Positions 53,001 through 60,991 of a DNA stretch of 64,000 bases are shown in pieces. The DNA lies in NCBI RefSeq assembly GCF_034321785.1, contig NZ_JAXLPB010000001.1, positions 1,016,145 to 1,080,144 on the forward strand, in the 5' to 3' direction. The position numbers were made by a program, and so were the translations under genes. The stretch is from Fulvimarina uroteuthidis (GTDB lineage: Bacteria; Pseudomonadota; Alphaproteobacteria; Rhizobiales; Rhizobiaceae). Numbering within the stretch: the first letter of the stretch is position 1; each line of letters opens with the position of its first letter. Under the pieces are notes generated by a model. It saw only the letters and a list, made by a program, of their open reading frames with translations, was not told the DNA's origin and did not search any database.

Positions 53001-53751
53001 TGCCGTTCGTCTGCCTGCGGCTGCCCGGCAGGCTCTCGATCCGCGTCGCGATCCGGTCGCGCATCTGCGGATGGTAGAGGCCGGTCTCGGGATATTCCTT
53101 CGGCTCGATGCCCTTCTCGGACAGGGCGATGTCGCCGGGTGCGTAGCGGGCGAACAGAAAGCGGATCAGATTGCCGATATTCTCGTCGGAGCCGCCGAGC
53201 CAGTATTGCAGCACCATGAAGTAGGCGCGCAGGTCCTGCGCCGTGCCGGGCAGGAACTTCAGCAGCTTGGGCAGGCGGCGGATCATCTTCATCTGGCGCG
53301 AGCCGGAGCCCTGGCCGCCTTTTTTCGGCGAGCCCTTCAGCTTCTTCAGAAGGCCGAGGACGCCGCTCGCCTCCTTGCCCATGTCGAGCTTGCCGGCCTT
53401 GGTGAGCTTGATGATCTCGCCGGCCGACATGGCGCCGATGAAGGCGCTGCAGTCCGGACGGCGCGCTGTCAGGGCGGGCAGGATGGGGGCGACGTGCGGC
53501 TCGAGGAACAGCATGTTGGCGAAGATGATGTCGGCCTTGGCGATGTCGGCGATGCAGCGCTCGAGGCTCTTGGGGTCGCGGTCCCAGTCGGTCGCGGCAT
53601 GCAGGGTCACGTCGAGGCCGGGCACCTGCCGTCCGAGACTCTCGCGGGCCGCGGCCACGGCGCCGCCGAGGCGCGCGTCGAGCGTGATGATGACCATCCG
53701 CGGTCCGTCCGTCTCGCCGGCCGGGGGCATCGGGGTGAGATCAGCGTGCAT
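50017..53751 (-). CDS. bchH: magnesium chelatase subunit BchH
   Basis: A porphyrin-binding CobN-like subunit of about 1244 residues, of normal length. The ATG at 53751 has AAGG 6 bases upstream; an ATG five codons earlier (53766) is less well placed. Conserved blocks: LEPHVAPILPALTARRPDCSAFIG, VGLLVMRAYVLSGDTAHYDAVI, FGTHGALEFMPGKQVGMG and ANNPSEGALAKRRANAVLVSHLTPPLSAAGLYKGL, cited in part. It holds protoporphyrin IX for Mg insertion. It overlaps bchB by 11 bases and bchL by one. Confidence 0.97.
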   Translation of the reverse strand: MHADLTPMPPAGETDGPRMVIITLDARLGGAVAAARESLGRQVPGLDVTLHAATDWDRDPKSLERCIADIAKADIIFANMLFLEPHVAPILPALTARRPDCSAFIGAMSAGEIIKLTKAGKLDMGKEASGVLGLLKKLKGSPKKGGQGSGSRQMKMIRRLPKLLKFLPGTAQDLRAYFMVLQYWLGGSDENIGNLIRFLFARYAPGDIALSEKGIEPKEYPETGLYHPQMRDRIATRIESLPGSRRQTNGTVGLLVMRAYVLSGDTAHYDAVISEMEARGLKVVTAFASGLDSRPAIDAFFKDANGRTTIDAMVSLTGFSLVGGPAYNDSDAARLALMQLDVPYLSAMAVEFQALEEWQTSSTGLSPIESTIMVAIPELDGSIGSAVFGGRSAMPRADGHRAMTPDRERARMLSRRVAKLVALRRKPKAERTVAVTLFNFPPNAGAVGTAAYLSVFASLFNTLKAMKDDGYAVDMPASVDALREAIVEGNAQTYGTTSNVHVSIAAEDHIRREPFLKDIEAQWGPAPGRQQSNGSAIFVLGARFGAVFVGVQPAFGYEGDPMRLLFEKGFAPTHAFSAYYRWLREDLKADAVLHFGTHGALEFMPGKQVGMGEACWPDRLIDDLPNVNLYAANNPSEGALAKRRANAVLVSHLTPPLSAAGLYKGLNDLKSTLDRFRGLEPDAADERRELLELLSLQAEGLDLAVPKAEDEVAGLVLALDELEKTLIPNGLHVVGEAPSRGDRIGWLKAAAEAQAGCEIDIAAVEALVDGDQGAALRKIPALVSAETALDKGDAVATLAKLAGDLTIDHELPAILRALDTRYIEPVCGGDILRNPGIAPTGRNIHGFDPFRIPSLFAVGEGRRQADRLLERHASSGNGLPETVAIVLWGTDNLKNEGTSLAQALALYGAVPRFDGYGRLCGAALMSLEDLGRPRIDALVTLSGIFRDLLPLQSKLIAEAAYLAASADEPLDRNFVRKHALSYAEEHGCDFETAALRVFANADGAYGSNVNLMVDGGSWEEEGELANAYTRRKCFAIDRKGRSSEQRALLQSAFSTVDLAYQNLDSVELGVTTIDTYFDTLGGISRAASEAKGRQVPVYIGDDTMGKGVVRTLEEQVALETRTRTLNPKWVEGMLSHGYEGVRQIELQLANTLGWSATTGQVSPWVYKRIAETFVLDPDMRERLAALNPTASARMAERLIEADERKYWRPTDAEREALLDASADLEDRLEGILPASPATRQMEAA

Positions 53752-55318
53752 AGTGTGCCTTGGCATCGTACAATGTCTCCACGGTGATCTCGGCGATGCC
53801 CTGCTCCTCGGCGAACCGCTCGGTATTCTTTCGCGCCTTTCCGCGCACGAAGAACGGGATCTTCTTCAGCTCCGCTTCTGCGTCTTTGTCCCAGAGGTTG
53901 GCGGTCTTCGCCGTGGCCGGCTCGCCCTTGTCGGGCATTGCGATCGGGTCATGATCGACCCGCGGCGCGGGCTCGGCTACCGCAAGGCGGCTGCCGTGGC
54001 CGAGATGGGACGGCATCGCCTCGTCGGAAAATTCGAAATCCTCGCGGAACATGCCGAGAAGATGCTCCTCCAGCCCCATCACCAGCGGATGGACCCAGGT
54101 GTCCCAGAGGACGTTGGCGCCCTCGAAGCCCATTTGCGGCGAATAGCGGGCCGGATAGTCCTGCACGTGCACGGGCGCGGAAATCACCGCGCAGCCGATG
54201 CCGAGGCGCTTGGAGATGTGGCGCTCCATCTGCGTGCCGAGAACGAGTTCCGGCTCGGCGTCGGAGATCGCCTGCTCGACATCGAGATAATCGTCGGTGA
54301 TCAGCGCCTCGAGCCCGTAGGTGGCTGCCGCCTCGCGAACGCTGCGGGCATGCTCGCGGCTGTAGGTGCCGAGGCCCACGACCTCGAACCCGAACTCCTG
54401 GCTGGCGACACGCGCCGCCGCGACGGCGTGGGTCGCATCCCCGAAGACGAAGACGCGTTTTCCCGTGAGATAGTTGGAATCCACCGAGCGCGAGAACCAG
54501 GGAAGGCGCGTGTCGCCCTGATCGCTCTCGCCTGGAAGATCCGCCAGCTTGCGGACCTCGGCGACGAATTCGCGGGTCGCGTTGACGCCGATCGGAACCA
54601 CATTCGTGTAGGCCTGACCGAAGTTCTTCTTGAGGAGCCGCGCGGCGGGCTCGGCGATCTCGGGATAAAGCACCACGTTGAAATCGGCATTCTTGAGAAG
54701 GCCGATATCGGCAGCGCTCGCATCGAGCGGAGCGACCACATTGACGTCGATGCCGTTCTCGCCGAGCAGCTTGCGGATCTCGGTGACGTCGTCCCGGTGG
54801 CGAAAGCCGAGGGCCGTGGGGCCGAGAATGTTGCAGGTGGGGCGCGCGGCGCGGATCCTTGTGCCGGCCTCGACCGGATCGCCGGAAAGATGGCGGACGA
54901 TCTGGTAGAAGGTCTCTCCGGCGCCCCAGTTTTCCTTGCGCTGATAGGATGGCAGGTCGAGCGGAATGACCGGGCATGCGAGATTGGCGGCTTTCGCCAG
55001 CCCCGCCGGATCGTCCTGGATCAGCTCGCCCGTGCAGGATGCCCCGACCAGCATGGCGGCCGGCTGGAAGCGCTCATAGGCCGCGATCAGCGTCGATTTG
55101 AACAGTTCGGCGGTGTCGCTGCCCAGATCGCGGGCCTGGAAGGTGGTGTAGGTCACCGGCGGCCGCTTGTCGCGACGCTCGATCATGGTGAAGAGCAGGT
55201 CGGCATAGGTGTCGCCCTGGGGCGCGTGCAGCACGTAGTGAACGTCCCGCATCGCGGTCGCGACGCGCATCGCGCCGACATGGGGCGGGCCTTCATATGT
55301 CCAGACGGTCAGCTGCAT
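53741..55318 (-). CDS. bchB: light-independent protochlorophyllide reductase subunit BchB
   Basis: A 525-residue NifK-like subunit. Asp36 (in HAPQGDTYAD) is at exactly the position of the aspartate that acts as the fourth ligand of the NB-cluster in the Rhodobacter enzyme. Further conserved: SCTGELIQDDPAGLA, DLPSYQRKENWGAGETF and the C-terminal light-independent reductase tail ending MLYDAKAHY-like (ETLYDAKAHYAR). It starts 15 bases after bchN and overlaps bchH by 11. Confidence 0.97.
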   Translation of the reverse strand: MQLTVWTYEGPPHVGAMRVATAMRDVHYVLHAPQGDTYADLLFTMIERRDKRPPVTYTTFQARDLGSDTAELFKSTLIAAYERFQPAAMLVGASCTGELIQDDPAGLAKAANLACPVIPLDLPSYQRKENWGAGETFYQIVRHLSGDPVEAGTRIRAARPTCNILGPTALGFRHRDDVTEIRKLLGENGIDVNVVAPLDASAADIGLLKNADFNVVLYPEIAEPAARLLKKNFGQAYTNVVPIGVNATREFVAEVRKLADLPGESDQGDTRLPWFSRSVDSNYLTGKRVFVFGDATHAVAAARVASQEFGFEVVGLGTYSREHARSVREAAATYGLEALITDDYLDVEQAISDAEPELVLGTQMERHISKRLGIGCAVISAPVHVQDYPARYSPQMGFEGANVLWDTWVHPLVMGLEEHLLGMFREDFEFSDEAMPSHLGHGSRLAVAEPAPRVDHDPIAMPDKGEPATAKTANLWDKDAEAELKKIPFFVRGKARKNTERFAEEQGIAEITVETLYDAKAHYAR

Positions 55319-55333
55319 GATGTCCGCCCTCCC

Positions 55334-56644
55334 CTAAACCCGAAGCCGCGTGCGGCGGTCGAAGGGCCGCGCGAAGAGATTGGCGAGATCGCTCGCTTGG
55401 TCGTAGCCCTGGATCGGCGTGAACAGGAGTTCGATCGACCATTTCGTGGTCAGCCCCTCGGCCTCCAGCGGATTGGCGAGACCGAGGCCGCAGACCGTCA
55501 GGTCGGGCCTTGCGGCCCGCACCCGGTCGAGCTGGCGATCGACGTCCTGGCCTTCGGAAATCGCGACGCCTTCGGGCAGCATCGGCATTTCCTGCATAAG
55601 GTGCGCCCGGTGGATGAAGGGCGTGCCGATTTCGATCGGCACCATGCCGAGTTCGCGGCTGAGCATGCGTGCCAGCGGAATTTCGAGCTGGGAATCGGGC
55701 ATGAAGAAGATGGTCTTGCCGGACAGGGCTTCGCGGAAGGGCTCGAGCGCGCGTTCGGCGCGGGCCTTGGGCGCGGCCGTCGCAGCCCTGAAAGCCATCG
55801 GATCGACGCCGAAGGCGTTGGCGGCGGCCAGCAGCCAGGCGGTCGTGCCCTCGGCGCCAAGCGGGAACGGCGCCGGAATATGCGTCGCACCGCGCTCGGC
55901 CAGCGCCCGCGCCGTCTCCGTCAGGAAAGGCTGGGCAAGCAGGATCTTCGTGTTCGGACCGATCGCGGGCAGCGCGCTCGAGCGCCGGGGCGGAAGGAAC
56001 CCGACATTCTCGAGGCCCATCGCGGCAAAGAGCCTTGCGAACTGATCCTCGACCACATCGGCGAGCGCGCCGACGACGAGAAGCGCGGGCGCGTCGTTTA
56101 ACGCCTCGGGAAGCTCGGGGACGAGCGCGGCAAGGCACCGGTCCTCGCCTTCCGTGAAGGTCGTCTCGATGCCCGATCCCGAATAGCTGAGAATTCGCAC
56201 GTTCGGGGCATAGGATCGGGACAGGCGCGCCGCGGCCTTGGACAGGTCGAGCTTGATGACCTCCGACGGGCAGGACCCGACGAGGAACAGCATCCTGATG
56301 TCCGGGCGGCGCTCGAGGAGACGCGAGACGACCTTGTCGAGCTCCTCGTTCGCGTCGGCCATGCCGGCGAGATCGCGCTCTTCCATCACGGCGGTGGCAA
56401 AGCGCGGCTCGGCGAAGATCATGACGCCGGCGGCCGACTGCATCAGATGGGCGCAGGTGCGCGAACCGACGACGAGGAAGAAGGCGTCCTGAATCTTGCG
56501 GTGCATCCAGACGATGCCGGTCAGCCCGCAGAAGACCTCGTGCTGGCCGCGTTCGCGCAGGACGACGGGCTCGGCGCAGCCGGCCTTGGGCAGGGCCGCC
56601 TCGGTGCGCATGCGCTCGGGAAGGATCGAGACCGAGCCGCTCAT
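55334..56644 (-). CDS. bchN: light-independent protochlorophyllide reductase subunit BchN
   Basis: A 436-residue NifD-like subunit. The three NB-cluster cysteines are at 39 (EVFCGLTG), 64 (SRTCAHLMQSAAGVMIF) and 125 (VGSCPSEVIKLDL); the spacings of 25 and 61 residues match those known for Rhodobacter BchN. The ATG at 56644 overlaps the bchF stop (ATGA). The rest is colinear with the family (YSGSGIETTFTEGED; PFPLGAEGTTAWLL). Confidence 0.97.
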   Translation of the reverse strand: MSGSVSILPERMRTEAALPKAGCAEPVVLRERGQHEVFCGLTGIVWMHRKIQDAFFLVVGSRTCAHLMQSAAGVMIFAEPRFATAVMEERDLAGMADANEELDKVVSRLLERRPDIRMLFLVGSCPSEVIKLDLSKAAARLSRSYAPNVRILSYSGSGIETTFTEGEDRCLAALVPELPEALNDAPALLVVGALADVVEDQFARLFAAMGLENVGFLPPRRSSALPAIGPNTKILLAQPFLTETARALAERGATHIPAPFPLGAEGTTAWLLAAANAFGVDPMAFRAATAAPKARAERALEPFREALSGKTIFFMPDSQLEIPLARMLSRELGMVPIEIGTPFIHRAHLMQEMPMLPEGVAISEGQDVDRQLDRVRAARPDLTVCGLGLANPLEAEGLTTKWSIELLFTPIQGYDQASDLANLFARPFDRRTRLRV

Positions 56645-57219
56645 GCCGCGACGCCCCGAAGCGGCATCGAAGGGCTGCTTCGTTCGGCCTGCAACCGGGC
56701 CATGCGGAGCTTGTAGACGAACTGGGCGGCGTTGATCGCGTAAGTTCCATAGGCGACGAGCGCGACGGTCAATTGCTCGGCCTGGGTGCCGTAGCCGGCG
56801 AACACCATGACGAGGTAGGCCGTGTGAAGCGCGATCACGCCCATCGACACGACGTCCTCCCAGAAGAAGGCCGGGGCGAACAGCCACTTGCCGAACACCA
56901 CCTTCTCCCAGATCGAGCCGGTGACCATGATGGCATAGAGAACGACGGTCTTCAGGACGACGGACGCCGTGGCGAGCTGATGCCCCTCGCCGGTCCACAG
57001 GGCTCGCGACACCAGCGCGAGTGAGACGAGGAAGACCAGGAACTGGACGGGGGCGAGGATGCCCTGGACCAGAGTCCAGCCCGTGGCGTCACGCCGAGCC
57101 CGCTCTTCGGACGTGTAAAGGCCTGCAGACTGCGGCCGGCCCGAACGCTGGCCGTTCAGCTGGATTTCGGCGATCTGCGCGTGGGTTTCCTGGCTCTTCA
57201 TGCCGATCAGTCTGAACAT
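56641..57219 (-). CDS. bchF: 3-vinyl bacteriochlorophyllide hydratase BchF
   Basis: A membrane protein of up to 192 residues with four predicted helices; it hydrates the C3 vinyl group. Conserved: LYTSEERARRDATGWTLVQGILAPVQFLVFLVSL and GSIWEKVVFGKWLFAPAFFWEDVVSM, cited in part. Two ATGs are possible: 57219 and 57201 (MKSQETH); neither has a ribosome site. It is the first gene of the 15.6-kb minus-strand superoperon, with a PpsR box 14 bases upstream of 57219. Confidence 0.93.
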   Translation of the reverse strand: MFRLIGMKSQETHAQIAEIQLNGQRSGRPQSAGLYTSEERARRDATGWTLVQGILAPVQFLVFLVSLALVSRALWTGEGHQLATASVVLKTVVLYAIMVTGSIWEKVVFGKWLFAPAFFWEDVVSMGVIALHTAYLVMVFAGYGTQAEQLTVALVAYGTYAINAAQFVYKLRMARLQAERSSPSMPLRGVAA

Positions 57220-57232
57220 CTCGGCCGAAAAC

Positions 57233-57250
57233 TGTCAAGTAGACTTTACA
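57233..57250. promoter_or_regulatory. predicted PpsR/CrtJ operator upstream of bchF
   Basis: TGTCAA-gtagac-TTTACA fits TGT-N12-ACA with one difference from the perfect palindrome. On the minus strand the conserved half reads TTGACA, 37 bases before the ATG at 57201, as would a -35 box. It heads the bchF-puhE superoperon. Confidence 0.75.
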
Positions 57251-57561
57251 CATGCCGGCGGGTCGCACGCCCGCAGGCCGGGCTGCGACAGAGGGCGCGG
57301 GCGCGAAAACCAGCTGGCGCAGTTGCATGCGGAAAGGGAATGAGCGAGGATTGCGCAAATGCACCCGCATATTGAGGGTGCTGCCAATTCCGACACCCGC
57401 ACCGTTTGGCAATCGTGCGCAAGACATTGAAAGCGTAGTGTCGGAAACAGTTTTCAGGCCGCGTCGCGCATCGCATCTCCAGACTGACCGAGACGCACCG
57501 GACCAGTCGAGCATGGCATGCCGCACGACCCGATCGAATTGCCAAGGGGGGAGGAGACGCT
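57251..57561. other. bchF-aerR divergent intergenic region, no gene seen
   Basis: About 310 bases without a convincing gene. It must hold the aerR promoter. The aerR ribosome site (GGGGGGAGGAG) closes it. No second TGT-N12-ACA box was found, so the box near bchF appears single and the aerR promoter may be PpsR-independent. Confidence 0.5.
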
Positions 57562-58500
57562 ATGGCCTACAATACCGCAGGTCCGGGGCTTCGTCGTCTG
57601 GAAGACGACTCCGAAGAGAATCCATTCCCGTCAACCAAGTTTGACATCGGGCAGGGCGAGCGCTTCGTCGAGGGGCAGATCGCGCGGGACCTTCCGGCCT
57701 TCGAGCGCCCCGGCCCGAACGCCACCGCGAAGAACCTCGAAGACGCGATCAAGAATGCCGTCATTCCCCGTCTCTACGCCCGCCGCATGGTCGAGAACGA
57801 CAAGGCCGCGGCCCATCTCCCACAATCGGACCTGACGACCGGGATCCTCAAGCAGGCGGCGATCGAGCACCTCCACCGCATGGTTCTGGCCGGGCAGTCG
57901 GACGCGCAGGAGGCCTGCCTGCACGAGATCCACGCCCAGGGGCTGCCGCTGCGGAGGCTGCTCGAGGACGTTGTCGTTCCGGTCGCCGACGAACTCGGTC
58001 GCGCATGGGAGGAAGATCTCATGAGCTTCGCCGAAGTTTCCCTCAAGGTCGGGCGTTTCCAGAAGGCCGTCTCGAACTTCACGAGCCGCGTCCTGCCCAA
58101 CGATCTGACGCGAGACAAGCCGACATTCCTGATGTCGCCCGCGCCGGGCGAACAGCACAGCTTCGGCGCCTCGGTGTTCGGCAACCTCTTGATTGCGGAA
58201 GGATTTCCGACAGACATCGTGCTTGACGCGGATGCCGGCCAGCTGTGCGACCGGGTTCGCGAACGGTCCTATTCGGCGCTCGGACTCAGCTGCAACAGCG
58301 ACAGGACGCTTCCCATCCTCAAGACGTTGATCGCGAAGCTGCGGCAGGCAAGCTGCAACCGCGCAATCCGCATCCTTGTCGGCGGGTGGGCTTTGCAGAC
58401 GGGCGACAAGTCATTAAGTAAGCTTGATGCAGACTTGGTCGTGACCGATGGCCGCAGGGCCTTGGACGACGTGGTCAGGCTTTTTGAGCGTGGGGAATAA
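57562..58500 (+). CDS. aerR: AerR/PpaA, cobalamin-dependent antirepressor of PpsR
   Basis: A 312-residue regulator starting at an ATG with a very strong GGAGGAG site. The C-terminal half is a B12-binding (SCHIC-type) domain: helical cap EDLMSFAEVSLKVGRFQKAVSNF, then SPAPGEQHSFGASVFGNLLIAEGFPTDIVL with the His expected to contact cobalamin, and LGLSCNSDRTLPILKTLI. The N-terminal 120 residues are less conserved. In Rhodobacter AerR with B12 relieves CrtJ/PpsR repression in the light. It is 41 bases upstream of ppsR, the typical arrangement. Confidence 0.9.
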   Translation: MAYNTAGPGLRRLEDDSEENPFPSTKFDIGQGERFVEGQIARDLPAFERPGPNATAKNLEDAIKNAVIPRLYARRMVENDKAAAHLPQSDLTTGILKQAAIEHLHRMVLAGQSDAQEACLHEIHAQGLPLRRLLEDVVVPVADELGRAWEEDLMSFAEVSLKVGRFQKAVSNFTSRVLPNDLTRDKPTFLMSPAPGEQHSFGASVFGNLLIAEGFPTDIVLDADAGQLCDRVRERSYSALGLSCNSDRTLPILKTLIAKLRQASCNRAIRILVGGWALQTGDKSLSKLDADLVVTDGRRALDDVVRLFERGE

Positions 58501-58541
58501 AGCTTTCCTTCCGCTGGAACTTTGGACCGGATCATGATGCC

Positions 58542-59972
58542 ATGGGAGTAAATTACGCCGAAGGCGGCCGGGCATTCACCGATCCGGATCGTTCGTTTTC
58601 CGACATGGATCCCGGTCTGGTCGCGTCGCTCGTCACGGCGACGGCGGATTTCGCCCTGTTGATCGACGCGGACGGACGTGTCGTCGACGTCGCCATGCGC
58701 CATGATGTCTGCCCGCCGGAAGTCTATCAGGCGTGGATCGGCAAGCCCTTCATCGACATCGTCACGAGCGAATGCAAGCTGAAGGCCAAGCGGCTCCTGT
58801 CCGATGGCGGGAACCGCGCGGACATTCGCCGCGAGATCAACCATGCCATTCCCGGGGCCGGGGATCTTCCCGTCAGCTACACCATGCTGACGCTGACCAA
58901 GGACGGGAGCCGCGTGGCGCTCGGCCGGGATCTGCGCTCCGTCTCCGATCTCCAGCAGCGCCTGATCTCCGCGCAGCTTTCCTATGATCATGAGTTCGAG
59001 CGTGTCCGCAGCATCGAGGCACAATACCGCATTCTCTTCGAGACCGGCGCCGAGACCCGCCTCGTCATCGATCCGGCGACCCGCCTCGTGACGGAGGCCA
59101 ACGCGGTCGCGCGCGCCAGTTGCGGCGCGAAGGACGTGGTCGGAACGAGCGCGGAAGAGCTGTTCGCGCGCGATTCCCTTACCGAGCTCGACCGGCTGAT
59201 CGCCATCGCCCATTCGTCCGGCCGCACCGAGAACGGGGTGCTGCGCCTGCGCGACGACGACCGGACGCGCGTCGCGGTCGCGCTCCGCTTCTTCCGCCAT
59301 CTCGGCAATGCCCGCCTGTCGCTCCAGATCCAGCCCTTGGGCGACGCCGCGTTCGGCCAACAGGGCGGGCGAGCCGACGATCTTTTGGCGAAGCTCGGCT
59401 TTCAGTTGCCCGAAGCCCTGATCGTGCTCGATTCCAAGATGCGGATCGTCGTGGCCAATCAGAGCTATCTCGATCTCGTCCAGATCCCGGAACTCACCCA
59501 GATCGTCGGGCGGGACCTTTCGGGCAGTATCGGCAATCGCGGCGTCGAATTGCGCGTCCTCAAGAACGCGGTCGACAATCAGGGCATCGTGCGCAGCCTG
59601 TCCACGCAATTGACACCGGCGCACGGCATGCCGATCACCGTCGATATCGGCGGGACATCGTTCGAATCGGGCGGCGACCGCTATTACGGCTTCGTGATCC
59701 GACGGCGCGAACGCCCGGCGATGTCGCCGGTTCAGGCCGGTGCCGAGGTAAGGCCCGCCAACGACATGATCGGCCTCGTCGGACAGATGCCGCTGCGCGA
59801 CATCGTGCGCGACACGACGGACATCATCGAACGTCTCTGCATCGAAGCGGCGCTGGAGTTGACAGGCGACAACCGCGCCTCGGCAGCCGAGCTCCTCGGC
59901 ATCAGCCGCCAAGCGCTCTACACCAAGCTGCGGCGTTTCGGAATCATCGGCGAGGCGGGCGACGCACGCTGA
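58542..59972 (+). CDS. ppsR: PpsR/CrtJ, PAS-domain repressor of photosynthesis genes
   Basis: A 476-residue transcription factor. An N-terminal PAS-like domain (MDPGLVASLVTATADFALLID), a coiled Q-linker (LQQRLISAQLSYDHEFERVRSIEAQYR), two PAS domains (about 160-270 and 280-400) and a C-terminal Fis-type helix-turn-helix (NRASAAELLGISRQALYTKLRRFGI) are visible. Cysteines are at 57, 78, 194 and 433; Cys433 (RLCIEAALELTGDN) matches the conserved DNA-binding-domain cysteine. No cysteine is seen near residue 250. It would bind the TGT-N12-ACA boxes reported here. The translation start has no clear ribosome site. Confidence 0.95.
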   Translation: MGVNYAEGGRAFTDPDRSFSDMDPGLVASLVTATADFALLIDADGRVVDVAMRHDVCPPEVYQAWIGKPFIDIVTSECKLKAKRLLSDGGNRADIRREINHAIPGAGDLPVSYTMLTLTKDGSRVALGRDLRSVSDLQQRLISAQLSYDHEFERVRSIEAQYRILFETGAETRLVIDPATRLVTEANAVARASCGAKDVVGTSAEELFARDSLTELDRLIAIAHSSGRTENGVLRLRDDDRTRVAVALRFFRHLGNARLSLQIQPLGDAAFGQQGGRADDLLAKLGFQLPEALIVLDSKMRIVVANQSYLDLVQIPELTQIVGRDLSGSIGNRGVELRVLKNAVDNQGIVRSLSTQLTPAHGMPITVDIGGTSFESGGDRYYGFVIRRRERPAMSPVQAGAEVRPANDMIGLVGQMPLRDIVRDTTDIIERLCIEAALELTGDNRASAAELLGISRQALYTKLRRFGIIGEAGDAR

Positions 59973-60021
59973 CTTTTCCGCTAGCCAGCTAACTCTGTCG
60001 TACTCCTCCGACTTTAGAATG

Positions 60022-60039
60022 TGTCAAGTTTAGTTGACA
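60022..60039. promoter_or_regulatory. predicted PpsR/CrtJ operator upstream of bchG
   Basis: A perfect palindrome TGTCAA-gtttag-TTGACA (TGT-N12-ACA), 31 bases before the bchG ATG and 49 after the ppsR stop. It separates transcription of bchG and downstream genes from ppsR. Confidence 0.85.
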
Positions 60040-60063
60040 CGAGCTGCGACTTCGCCCTAGCAT
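60034..60063 (+). promoter_or_regulatory. candidate sigma-70 promoter of bchG overlapping the PpsR box
   Basis: The right half of the operator is a consensus -35 TTGACA (60034-60039); an 18-base spacer leads to TAGCAT (60058-60063) as a -10 candidate. Transcription would start near 60070, at or next to the ATG at 60071, so the message could be leaderless; no ribosome site is visible. Prediction by eye only. Confidence 0.45.
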
Positions 60064-60070
60064 CGCGGGC

Positions 60071-60991
60071 ATGAGCCGAACGGTCGCCCCCCACGCGCAG
60101 CGAACGCGCATCCAGTTCTCCGCCTTCGTCACGGTGCTCAAGCCCGTAACCTGGTTTGCGCCGGTCTGGGCGTTCGCCTGCGGCGCGATCTCGGCGATCG
60201 CGCAGATCCCGGCGGACGCCTCGACGTTCGATCTCGTCGCACAGGTCGCCCTCGGCCTCGCGCTCGCCGGCCCGATGCTGTGCGGCGCGAGCCAGGCGGT
60301 CAACGACTGGTTCGATCGCCACGTGGACGCGGTCAACGAACCGGATCGCCCCATTCCCTCCGGCCGCCTGCCCGGCCGCACGGGGCTTGCGATCGCGGTT
60401 CTGTGGACCCTCGCCTCGCTCGCCGTCGCCGCCCTTCTCGGCCCGGTGGTCTTTCTCGCCGCCTTCGTCGGCTGTCTCCTGTCCTGGGGCTACAGCGCGC
60501 CTCCGGTGCGCTTCAAGCAGGATGGCTGGCTCGGCAATGCCAGCGTCGCGATCGCCTATGAGGGCCTGGCCTGGATCACCGGTGCCGCCGTCATCGCGCA
60601 AGGGGTTCCGGCGCCGGAGATCCTCGTTCTGGCCGCGCTCTACAGCATCGGCGCCCATGGCATCATGACGCTCAACGACTTCAAGGCGATCGCGGGCGAT
60701 GTCCAGTTCGGCATCCGCACCCTGCCGGTGCGCTACGGTGTCAAGCGGGCCGCACAGATCGCCTGCGTCGTGATGGCCCTGCCGCAGCTTCTCGTCATCG
60801 GCGTCATGACCGCATGGGGCCACCCGGTCGCGGCCGGCATCATCGCCCTCCTCCTCATCGGCCAGGGCCTGTGCATGCCCCGGCTGATCGCCGATCCCGA
60901 AAAGGAGGCGATCCGCTACAACGGCACCGGCATCGGCCTTTTCGTTCTCGGCATGATGGTCTCGGCCGTCGCGGTCGGAGTGTTCCCATGA
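60071..60991 (+). CDS. bchG: bacteriochlorophyll synthase BchG
   Basis: A 306-residue UbiA-family prenyltransferase that esterifies bacteriochlorophyllide with geranylgeranyl or phytyl diphosphate. The Asp-rich motif is NDWFDRHVDAVNEPDRPIPSG (starting near residue 78); the second, HGIMTLNDFKAIAGD, is at about 198. Eight or nine membrane helices follow the usual pattern. No ribosome site precedes the ATG. The stop overlaps the next gene (ATGA). Confidence 0.96.
   Translation: MSRTVAPHAQRTRIQFSAFVTVLKPVTWFAPVWAFACGAISAIAQIPADASTFDLVAQVALGLALAGPMLCGASQAVNDWFDRHVDAVNEPDRPIPSGRLPGRTGLAIAVLWTLASLAVAALLGPVVFLAAFVGCLLSWGYSAPPVRFKQDGWLGNASVAIAYEGLAWITGAAVIAQGVPAPEILVLAALYSIGAHGIMTLNDFKAIAGDVQFGIRTLPVRYGVKRAAQIACVVMALPQLLVIGVMTAWGHPVAAGIIALLLIGQGLCMPRLIADPEKEAIRYNGTGIGLFVLGMMVSAVAVGVFP

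Noticed and set aside
51136..56101. Very long plus-strand open frames antisense to bchH, bchB and bchN
   Set aside because: They mirror conserved genes on the minus strand with complete motifs and ribosome sites; the antisense frames have none.
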